DNA of 13,627 bases from Acidobacteriota bacterium (lineage in GTDB: Bacteria; Acidobacteriota; Blastocatellia; Pyrinomonadales; Pyrinomonadaceae). Both the position numbers and the translations under genes were made by a program. This document shows, piece by piece, positions 6,541 to 12,072 of this stretch (the stretch's first letter is position 1; the number at the start of each line of letters is the position of its first letter). The notes under the pieces were generated by a model. It made no database searches. It had not been told where the DNA came from and saw only the letters and a program-made list of their open reading frames with translations. The DNA is taken from the NCBI GenBank assembly GCA_013813755.1, contig JACCRD010000041.1:1-13627 (forward strand), read 5' to 3'.

Positions 6541-7011
6541 ATGGAAGAAATAATGCAAGAAACAGAAGAAATATTTGAAGAAGAAGTAAAAATCAGATCG
6601 CTGCAGAGAGAAGATTCCGAGACGTTTTTGGAAGCGGAAACTGTTACGCCTTTTGAAGAATTAGACGAAAATGTAAAGCTCGCTTTGCATTGCGCCAGTG
6701 ACAAAAAAGCGTTTAATATGGTCGCCATCGATTTGCGCGAGATTGCCAGTTTTACAGAATTTTTTATAATCGCCAGCGGCGCCAATCAAAGACAGGTGCA
6801 AGCCATCGCTGATGAAATTACCGAGCAACTTAGAGAACAGTTAAAATCGCGTGTCGTGCGCGTCGAAGGTTATCAAACCGGCGAATGGGTTCTGCTCGAT
6901 TACGGCGATTTCGTCGTTCATATTTTTGAAGCCAAAGCCCGTGAGTTCTACGATTTGGAACGACTCTGGCGCGACGCGAAAAAGGTTGAGATTCCGAAGG
7001 AAATTTCGTAG
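6541..7011 (+). CDS. rsfS: Ribosomal silencing factor RsfS with acidic N-terminal extension
   Basis: RsfS (Iojap/DUF143 family) binds L14 on the 50S subunit and blocks joining to 30S when nutrients are short. Residues about 40-156 match the family: ALHCASDKKAFNMVAIDLREI, TEFFIIASGANQRQVQAIADEI, and EGYQTGEWVLLDYGDFVVHIF, then FYDLERLW. The first 40 or so residues are a glutamate-rich extension (MEEIMQETEEIFEEE...) not found in the roughly 105-residue E. coli protein. An internal ATG at 6553 would shorten it only slightly. It starts three bases after nadD, without SD, and rlmH follows 13 bases later. The order nadD-rsfS-rlmH is conserved in many bacteria. Confidence 0.94.
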   Translation: MEEIMQETEEIFEEEVKIRSLQREDSETFLEAETVTPFEELDENVKLALHCASDKKAFNMVAIDLREIASFTEFFIIASGANQRQVQAIADEITEQLREQLKSRVVRVEGYQTGEWVLLDYGDFVVHIFEAKAREFYDLERLWRDAKKVEIPKEIS

Positions 7012-7024
7012 ATAATAAGTAAAT

Positions 7025-7477
7025 ATGAAATTTCGTTTCATCTGGATTGGTAAAACTAAAAACGAAAATTGGCGGGCGCTGCAGGAAGAATATCTTGCGC
7101 GCCTGTCGCATTTTGTAAAGTATGAAACGACGGAAATCCGCGAAAGCGCAGGGTTTGAGTCCAAAGAAATTGAAGGCAAACGCATTTTGGAAAAAGTGAA
7201 TCAAAGCAGTTTCGTCTGTTTATTAGACGTTATGGGAAATGTGCTTTCTTCGCACGAATTAGCTAAAGAAATTGAAAATTGGCAAAATCAAGGGTTGAAA
7301 GAAATTATTTTTATTATTGGCGGCGCTGAAGGCGTGTCCTCCGAGGTTGTCGAAAATGCCGACTTTAGTTTATCTTTATCAAGTTTTACTTTAACGCACG
7401 ATTGCGCGCGCGTAATCCTCGCCGAACAGCTTTATCGTGCCTATACCATAATCAAAGGGTTTCCATATCAAAAATGA
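7025..7477 (+). CDS. rlmH: 23S rRNA (pseudouridine1915-N3)-methyltransferase RlmH
   Basis: RlmH is a small SPOUT methyltransferase that methylates pseudouridine 1915 in helix 69 of 23S rRNA on assembled 70S ribosomes. The 150-residue product has family length. It begins MKFRFIWIGKTKN, and carries the SAM-knot motif IFIIGGAEGVSSEV near residues 97-110 and the C-terminal LSLSSFTLTHDCARVILAEQLYRA, equivalent to the LTLPHxxxR region. The last residues are GFPYQK, where most homologues end in a YHK/YHR-type tail, so a usually conserved histidine is replaced by glutamine. The stop overlaps the start of the next gene (ATGA). Confidence 0.93.
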   Translation: MKFRFIWIGKTKNENWRALQEEYLARLSHFVKYETTEIRESAGFESKEIEGKRILEKVNQSSFVCLLDVMGNVLSSHELAKEIENWQNQGLKEIIFIIGGAEGVSSEVVENADFSLSLSSFTLTHDCARVILAEQLYRAYTIIKGFPYQK

Positions 7478-7827
7478 GTGAAATAAACACAACAGCAGTA
7501 AAAAACAGATTGATCGCCGAGCGGGAAATAATTTTATCGAAACTAAGCAGCAACGACCTTTCGGTTGATGATGCCGAAACTCCTGATCCGGTCGATTTAG
7601 CGGTGAGAAATTATTCGAAAAATGTAATGTTAGCCGTTTCCGAAAATGAAAGCCGGCAGCTTTTTTTAATCAACGAATCGCTGGAGCGAATCGAAGGCGA
7701 TGAATACGGCTCGTGTCAAAATTGTGAAACTCCGATTAATCCAAAACGGCTCGACGCGGTTCCATGGGCGCGCTACTGTCTAAAATGCCAGGAACTTCTC
7801 GAACAGGGTTTGCTCGAAGAAGAATAA
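7474..7827 (+). CDS. TraR/DksA-family zinc-finger protein
   Basis: The 117-residue product has an N-terminal helical region (about 1-75, charged, ending SRQLFLINESLERIEGDEYG) and a four-cysteine zinc finger C81-x2-C84-x17-C102-x2-C105, the DksA/TraR C4 signature. Members bind the RNA polymerase secondary channel, and some mediate the (p)ppGpp response. I set the start at ATG 7474, which overlaps the rlmH stop by four bases (ATGA), typical of translational coupling; a longer frame would need a TTG at 7402 inside rlmH and adds no family residues. It is shorter than E. coli DksA (151), so I give no gene symbol. Its place at the end of a ribosome-assembly cluster suggests growth-rate control. Confidence 0.88.
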   Translation: MSEINTTAVKNRLIAEREIILSKLSSNDLSVDDAETPDPVDLAVRNYSKNVMLAVSENESRQLFLINESLERIEGDEYGSCQNCETPINPKRLDAVPWARYCLKCQELLEQGLLEEE

Positions 7828-7829
7828 TT

Positions 7830-7957
7830 AAGGCAAAAGTAAAAATTAAAAAGGCAAAAGTGCAGAAATTGATTCGCTGCTGAACTATTTATTTCTAATC
7901 AAAAAGTTTTCCGCTGTTCAGTATTAAATCTTTATTTCTTTCCACTTTTGCCTTTTT
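7830..7957. repeat. Nested inverted and direct repeats before comF
   Basis: The 159-base spacer between the TraR-like gene and comF contains a perfect 15-base inverted pair, AAAAAGGCAAAAGTG (7848-7862) and its complement (7943-7957), 80 bases apart. A shorter direct copy AAGGCAAAAGT lies at 7830-7840. Inside the arms, CTGAAC (7880-7885) pairs with GTTCAG (7917-7922). The whole can fold into a long hairpin. There is no following T-run, so it looks like a small dispersed element rather than a terminator. Confidence 0.6.
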
Positions 7958-7986
7958 ACTTGCAAGCCTTTTTCCTTTGAAAATTT

Positions 7987-8709
7987 ATGCTTGATAAAAT
8001 TTTCAATTCCTTGGTCGCCCTCACTTATCCGCAAGCCTGTCAGATTTGCCATAACAGCGTTGAAAATTTAGCCGACGGCGTTGCCTGCCGCGCTTGCTGG
8101 GAAAAGACAAATATTTTTTCAGGCGAAGAAACTTCGTGCCATAAGTGCGGCGCTACTCTGCAATCAAAAACAAAAAACGTCGTAACTTTTTGCCACCGCT
8201 GCGATGAATATTTTTACGATTTGGCGCGCGCCGCCGGAAAATATGAGTTCGCGCTGTCGGCTTCGGTCGTGCATCTGAAACGCGAGCCGTTTGCCGCCGC
8301 TTATTTGCAAAAACTTTTTATTGCGAGATTTCAAAATTTGCCATTTCAGGATGCGACAAAAATTATTCCTGTTCCTCTTTCAAAAAAACGCTTTCTTGAA
8401 CGCGGATTTAATCAAGCCGCGGTTTTGGCAAAAATTTTATCTAAAAACATTAATCTAAAGCTAGATGAACAAAGCCTCCGTCGCAAAATTGACACGCCGA
8501 TGCATCGCGCCTCGATGGATAACAAAGCTCGCGAAACAAGCGTTAAAAACGCATTTGAAGTCACGCGCCCCAAACTTGTTGAAGGAGAAACGATTTTATT
8601 GATTGACGACGTTTATACGTCTGGCGCAACCGTCTCTAACTGCGCCAAAGTTCTGAAGGAAAAAGGCGCCGGTAAAGTTTATGTTTTAACAATTGCGAAG
8701 GCTTCTTAA
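7987..8709 (+). CDS. comF: ComF-family phosphoribosyltransferase-like protein
   Basis: ComF proteins are needed for DNA uptake in naturally competent bacteria and are found widely elsewhere. The 240-residue product carries two four-cysteine clusters at the N-terminus (C18, C21, C34, C37 and C51, C54, C69, C72), probably zinc sites. A phosphoribosyltransferase domain follows, with IPVPLSKKRFLERGFNQA in the middle and the PRPP-binding loop ILLIDDVYTSGAT (203-215, D207/D208). Length and domain order fit the ComF/GntX group. No SD precedes the ATG. It lies 159 bases after the TraR-like gene, separated by the repeat element, so it may or may not belong to the upstream transcript. No other competence gene is in the window. 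Confidence 0.9.
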   Translation: MLDKIFNSLVALTYPQACQICHNSVENLADGVACRACWEKTNIFSGEETSCHKCGATLQSKTKNVVTFCHRCDEYFYDLARAAGKYEFALSASVVHLKREPFAAAYLQKLFIARFQNLPFQDATKIIPVPLSKKRFLERGFNQAAVLAKILSKNINLKLDEQSLRRKIDTPMHRASMDNKARETSVKNAFEVTRPKLVEGETILLIDDVYTSGATVSNCAKVLKEKGAGKVYVLTIAKAS

Positions 8710-8760
8710 TAATTCACCATCAGCAATCTGTTTGTTACTAATTTTATCCATAAATAAAAA

Positions 8761-8776
8761 CAATGAATCATCATTG
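8761..8776. promoter_or_regulatory. Short inverted repeat upstream of the M43 protease promoter
   Basis: CAATGA (8761-8766) and TCATTG (8771-8776) are perfect inverted copies with a four-base centre, ending ten bases before the predicted -35. This is a plausible regulator-binding site by position only. A second inverted pair, CCATCAG (8717-8723) and CTGATGG (8782-8788), brackets it. Confidence 0.3.
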
Positions 8777-8785
8777 GTAAACTGA

Positions 8786-8814
8786 TGGACATTTAAATTT
8801 AAAGTGTGTATTAT
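8786..8814 (+). promoter_or_regulatory. Sigma70-type promoter for the M43 protease gene
   Basis: TGGACA (8786-8791) and TATTAT (8809-8814) are separated by 17 bases. Initiation near 8821 gives a leader of about 90 bases leading to the SD AAGGAG at 8894-8899. Confidence 0.6.
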
Positions 8815-8910
8815 GATTTTCATCAATGTATCTCTCAAGTCGGTAGCTTCCATAAATTATTCGTTTTCTTAAAATACAAAAACTAAACTTTCTAAGGAGA
8901 TTACCGATCA

Positions 8911-9867
8911 ATGAATAAATTTCGTATCTTTATAGCAACAACCACCTTTTTTGCACTTGCTTTGGTTCTTTTCGGAATCAATCATATTTCTAACGCTAAA
9001 CCCGCTTCTATAGTAGATAAACAATTTGAAATAGTAGATAAACAATCTGAAAAAATAGAACCTGTTTTAGTAAAAAGCGAAAAGCTTTGCGGTACCGACC
9101 ACGACCCGGTAAAAATCGCAGAGGCTGAAGAAGATTTCAAAACGCGTAAAGCAAATGCAAGAACCCAAGCTGAAGTAAACGGTCTTGAAGCCGCGTCAGC
9201 GACGTCAGCGACCGGCGGTGTAATAAATGTATATTTCCACGTTGTTTATAGTGGAACTAAAGGAAATATCAGCGATGCTATGATTGCTGACCAAATGACT
9301 ATTTTAAATCAGGCTTTTGCTACTTGGGGTTATTCATTTAATAGAATTTCGACTGACCGGACGAATAACACAACCTGGTATAACGGCTGCTATGGCTCGG
9401 CTGAAAGAAAAATGAAGAGTGCTTTGCATCAAGGCACGGCAGACGACTTAAATATTTACACCTGCAATCCGTCAAACGGAATTTTGGGTTATGCTACTTT
9501 TCCGTCTAGCTACACGAGAAGCCCGAGTCTGGACGGCGTAGTTCTTCTCGACCAAAGTTTGCCGGGCGGGACTGCCGCCCCATACAATGAAGGCGATACG
9601 GGAACGCACGAGGTCGGACATTGGATGGGTTTATATCACACCTTCCAGGGCGGCTGTACCGGTAGCGGAGATTATGTCAGCGATACGCCATTCGAAGCCT
9701 CGGCAGCTTACGGTTGCCCGCAAGGACGCGATACCTGCACTACCACAGGTTTTGACCCGATTGAAAACTTTATGGATTATACGGACAACTCTTGTATGTT
9801 TCAATTTACAGGTGGACAAGACGAAAGAATGGACTCACAATTTACGACCTATCGCTTAGGCAAATAA
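8911..9867 (+). CDS. Secreted M43 (pappalysin-like) zinc metalloprotease
   Basis: The 318-residue product is a metzincin of family M43 (cytophagalysin/ulilysin/pappalysin group). It has a Sec signal peptide (residues 1 to about 30, hydrophobic core FFALALVLFGI), a pro-segment to about 105, and a catalytic domain. The zinc motif HEVGHWMGLYH begins at H233 (HExxHxxGxxH, E234 catalytic), and the Met-turn lies in NFMDYTDNSCMFQFTGGQ (M288), as in M43 enzymes. C60 in LCGTDHD of the pro-segment could act as the cysteine switch described for pappalysin-family zymogens (inference). The pro-segment contains a 21-base tandem duplication (IVDKQFE/IVDKQSE). A strong SD (AAGGAG, 11 bases upstream) fixes the start. 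It is a single-gene unit with its own promoter and terminator. No sorting domain follows the protease, so release outside the cell or into the periplasm is likely. Confidence 0.93.
   Translation: MNKFRIFIATTTFFALALVLFGINHISNAKPASIVDKQFEIVDKQSEKIEPVLVKSEKLCGTDHDPVKIAEAEEDFKTRKANARTQAEVNGLEAASATSATGGVINVYFHVVYSGTKGNISDAMIADQMTILNQAFATWGYSFNRISTDRTNNTTWYNGCYGSAERKMKSALHQGTADDLNIYTCNPSNGILGYATFPSSYTRSPSLDGVVLLDQSLPGGTAAPYNEGDTGTHEVGHWMGLYHTFQGGCTGSGDYVSDTPFEASAAYGCPQGRDTCTTTGFDPIENFMDYTDNSCMFQFTGGQDERMDSQFTTYRLGK
9010..9051 (+). repeat. 21-base tandem duplication inside the M43 protease gene
   Basis: Two adjacent 21-base units (9010-9030 and 9031-9051) differ at one base and encode IVDKQFE and IVDKQSE just after the signal peptide. 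The duplication stays in frame and lies in the pro-segment, where length change is likely tolerated. Confidence 0.85.
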
Positions 9868-9890
9868 ACTGAATTATAAGCTTTATGAGA

Positions 9891-9926
9891 AGCGGAAAGT
9901 TCTTTTTAGGACTTTCCGCTCTTTTA
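9891..9926 (+). terminator. Intrinsic terminator after the M43 protease gene
   Basis: AGCGGAAAGT (9891-9900) and ACTTTCCGCT (9911-9920) form a perfect ten-base stem around a ten-base loop, followed by CTTTTATTT. It lies 24 bases past the stop. The convergent gene on the other strand ends at 9991; the T-run on that strand is poor, so it serves mainly the plus strand. Confidence 0.88.
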
Positions 9927-9990
9927 TTTCAACAAGTAATTGTCAAGCATTTTTGTTTTCTAAATTTTCGCTGTCTGGCATTATCAATTC

Positions 9991-11316
9991 TCATAATCCT
10001 TCGGGGAAAGTTTCCGGCATGTCTTCGCTCGTTCCGCTTGAGTTTTTGTCTAAAGGCTCGACGGCACTTGTTTTATCAAAATGTATTATTCCATCAAACT
10101 GGTCTGACAAAACAGCGGTAAAATAATGGCTCACTCGCTCAGTCTCTGGACGGTAAATGACGCCGATGGCGCGTTCTAACCGCGGCTGTCGGAGAAGTTC
10201 CGCCGTTTCCTCATCGCGTAAATTTAAGAAAAACTCGGGCAATCCGGTTTCGTGAAAAATTCGCTCGTAACTGTCTTTGTGCGAAGGCTGCACTCGTTTG
10301 AATTGAGGCGGTTCGTCCCAATTGGTCGCTGCCGCCACCGTTCCTGTGTGAGTCGTAAAACCAATCAGACACGCATCGTTTTTGTATCTTTCACGCACAA
10401 GCTGCCCGACATTCCACTCGCCGCGTTCTCCCATTTCCGTTGCCCGCGCATCGCCAAGGTGCGAGTTGTGTGCCCAGACAACGATTTTCGCCGATTTATT
10501 TTTCGTTTCGAGATGCGCAGCGAGCGCGTGCAGAGTTTCCGCCATATGCCGGTCGCGCAGATTCCAACTCGACACGCGTCCGCCGCGGTACATCGAACGA
10601 TAATACTCTTCGGCATTAATGACGAGGCGCGCGTTTTGTTCGGCGAAAAAATATTCGTCACGGGCAGTAAAACCGTCGCGCCCGGCGTATTCGGCGGCAC
10701 GATTCTGCAATTCGACGAGTTGTTTGATAACTTCGTCTTCGCAGGAAAATCGCTCGTCATAATTTGCCGCGTAACCGTAACTCTGCGCGTCTTCGCCGAA
10801 ATGCTCAAAACACGAATACCGCGAGCGAGCTTGTTTTGCCGCGTCCGGATCGACTTTTTCCAGATAATCAAGAACAGCTTTGATTGAAGCGTGCAAACTG
10901 TATAAATCAAGCCCATAGAATCCGGCTTGGGCGGCGGGCATTTTGTCTGCATTGCGCTCGCGGAGCCATTCGACAAAATCCAGAACGTCCTCGTTGCGCC
11001 ACATCCATAGCGGAAAGCGGTCAAACCCGGAAAGCGCGTCAAGGGCAGAAACATCCTGACCAAAACCACGCACAAAGCGATTAACGCGATAAGCGTCAGG
11101 GAAATCCGCTTCAACGGCGACAGCAGAAAATTCTTTTTCCTCAATCAAACGCTTTGTAATTTCAGCGCGAAATTTGTAAAACTCGTGCGTTCCGTGTGAC
11201 GCCTCGCCGATTAGAACAAACCGAGCGTCGCCGACTAACTCAAGAATTTCGTTCGCAACGTCGTTAGTACCTTTCATCTCAACAGCTTTTTCTCTAATTT
11301 TTTTCGATAAAGTCAT
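9991..11316 (-). CDS. Erythromycin esterase-family protein
   Basis: The 441-residue product belongs to the erythromycin esterase-like family (Pfam PF05139), which includes EreA/EreB but also many environmental hydrolases of unknown substrate. Key stretches are LIGEASHGTHEFY (E38, H41), AVEADFPDAYRVN (E69), SSWNLRDRHMAETL and VVWAHNSHLGDA (H283, H286). These match the positions of the EreB catalytic glutamate and histidine residues. The ATG at 11316 is preceded by GGAG at suitable spacing. There is no signal peptide, so it should be cytoplasmic. The neighbours give no resistance or mobile-element context, so macrolide resistance should not be assumed. The long open frames on the opposite strand are shadows. 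Confidence 0.9.
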   Translation of the reverse strand: MTLSKKIREKAVEMKGTNDVANEILELVGDARFVLIGEASHGTHEFYKFRAEITKRLIEEKEFSAVAVEADFPDAYRVNRFVRGFGQDVSALDALSGFDRFPLWMWRNEDVLDFVEWLRERNADKMPAAQAGFYGLDLYSLHASIKAVLDYLEKVDPDAAKQARSRYSCFEHFGEDAQSYGYAANYDERFSCEDEVIKQLVELQNRAAEYAGRDGFTARDEYFFAEQNARLVINAEEYYRSMYRGGRVSSWNLRDRHMAETLHALAAHLETKNKSAKIVVWAHNSHLGDARATEMGERGEWNVGQLVRERYKNDACLIGFTTHTGTVAAATNWDEPPQFKRVQPSHKDSYERIFHETGLPEFFLNLRDEETAELLRQPRLERAIGVIYRPETERVSHYFTAVLSDQFDGIIHFDKTSAVEPLDKNSSGTSEDMPETFPEGL

Positions 11317-11346
11317 TTATATTTCTCCGTATAACTCTAATTAAAA

Positions 11347-11352
11347 ATTATA
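11347..11352 (-). promoter_or_regulatory. Candidate -10 box for the erythromycin-esterase-family gene
   Basis: The reverse strand reads TATAAT at 11352-11347, about 30 bases before the ATG. No convincing -35 lies 16-18 bases upstream, so only the -10 is supported. Confidence 0.4.
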
Positions 11353-11392
11353 ATAAGCACACCTTTCGCTGCATTTTTGTCGGAAAACAAAT

Positions 11393-11421
11393 TTGGAAAA
11401 AGATTTTCAATTGTTTATATT
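11393..11421 (+). promoter_or_regulatory. Sigma70-type promoter for the orphan secreted protein gene
   Basis: TTGGAA (11393-11398) and TATATT (11416-11421) are 17 bases apart, predicting initiation near 11428 and a leader of about 30 bases without an SD. An alternative TAAACT (11447-11452) lies six bases before the ATG in the leaderless arrangement. Confidence 0.5.
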
Positions 11422-11427
11422 ATAAAC
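11413..11427. promoter_or_regulatory. Perfect palindrome over the -10 region (possible operator)
   Basis: GTTTATA (11413-11419) and TATAAAC (11421-11427) form a perfect 15-base palindrome with a single central base. It covers the predicted -10 of the rightward promoter in the divergent spacer. Position suggests repressor binding; there is no direct evidence. Confidence 0.4.
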
Positions 11428-11458
11428 GCATTTTGCCAACTCGCTTTAAACTAATTTT

Positions 11459-12007
11459 ATGAAAATTTTACTTTTTGTATTCTTACTCCTTTCTACACAA
11501 ATTGCTTTTGCCCAAAATCCAACTGATAAAATTCAACTGAATTTTGATTTGGGAGGACAGCCAAAACTTGAAGATGTTGGTTTTGATGCGCCAAAAAGCA
11601 AGTGGAAAGTTACATATTTTTTAAGATTGGTTGATAAAGAAACAACCCGTAAGAACACTCGTAGTTTAGAGGATATTCAAAAAAAGAAAAAAAAGAAAAA
11701 AAACAACAAGTTGGGAGTAAATTTATATAAAGGAAATTTTGTAAAAACAAATCTTTCCTCTGAAGCTAACCGAAGTTATTCAATTACGATTCCTATCAAC
11801 GAAAAAGGGCAAAGCGAAATGAAGTCGAAAAAACAGCTTGATTTTTCTATTAGAGTAAAAGGATTTGTTTTTTCAGACAAAGTAGGAAAAAGGAGAAAGT
11901 TTGACACTACTTTTTTGATGCCTTTGGATTATTACATTAATAAAGTTTTAAGTGTTGATTTTGAGCTTCGCAAAGAAGAAGACGGCACTTTTTGGCTTAC
12001 TATTTGA
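11459..12007 (+). CDS. Orphan secreted protein with poly-lysine tract, function unknown
   Basis: I do not recognise this 182-residue protein. It starts with a clear signal peptide (MKILLFVFLLLSTQIAFA, probable cleavage before QN), so it is exported. The mature part has alternating hydrophobic/polar segments suggesting a beta-rich fold (KWKVTYFLRLVDKE, RSYSITIPINEKG, LDFSIRVKGFVFSD), broken at about residues 75-83 by KKKKKKKNN. That stretch is coded by A7, A8 and A8 runs separated by single G bases (11679-11703). The gene is visibly more AT-rich and lysine/asparagine-rich than its neighbours, consistent with recent transfer or relaxed selection. No SD precedes the ATG. It sits alone between the esterase-family gene and recF. 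Confidence 0.75.
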   Translation: MKILLFVFLLLSTQIAFAQNPTDKIQLNFDLGGQPKLEDVGFDAPKSKWKVTYFLRLVDKETTRKNTRSLEDIQKKKKKKKNNKLGVNLYKGNFVKTNLSSEANRSYSITIPINEKGQSEMKSKKQLDFSIRVKGFVFSDKVGKRRKFDTTFLMPLDYYINKVLSVDFELRKEEDGTFWLTI

Positions 12008-12017
12008 AGGCTTAACC

Positions 12018-12027
12018 TTTCATGAAA
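12018..12027. repeat. Ten-base perfect palindrome upstream of recF
   Basis: TTTCATGAAA reads the same on both strands and lies 11 bases after the orphan gene's stop. It is short and may be chance in AT-rich DNA. Confidence 0.25.
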
Positions 12028-12036
12028 AAGAACTTA

Positions 12037-12066
12037 ATCAGCATAACATCGTTTATGTGATAAAAT
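12037..12066 (+). promoter_or_regulatory. Extended -10 promoter element for recF with overlapping inverted repeat
   Basis: TG-A-TAAAAT (12058-12066) is an extended -10 element ending six bases before the recF ATG, with no SD, suggesting a leaderless transcript. It overlaps an inverted repeat: ATCA-G-CATAA (12037-12046) against TTATGTGAT (12053-12061), nine pairs with one bulge. The repeat could be an operator or a chance hairpin. No good -35 is visible, as is usual for extended -10 promoters. Confidence 0.45.
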
Positions 12067-12072
12067 AATCAA

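Noticed and set aside
7402..7473. TTG start giving a 141-residue TraR-like protein
   Set aside because: The extra residues are an out-of-frame reading of the conserved rlmH end; the ATGA overlap start is far more natural.
8744..8752. DnaA-box-like TTATCCATA
   Set aside because: Only one near-match, with no cluster, no AT-rich unwinding pattern and no dnaA nearby; not an origin.
10252..10887. 211-codon plus-strand frame
   Set aside because: It is entirely antisense to the erythromycin-esterase-family gene and has shadow-like composition (many Arg, Phe and Cys) with no motif.
9991..11316. Calling the esterase-family gene a macrolide resistance gene
   Set aside because: The family is broad, the neighbours are housekeeping genes and no mobile element is present.
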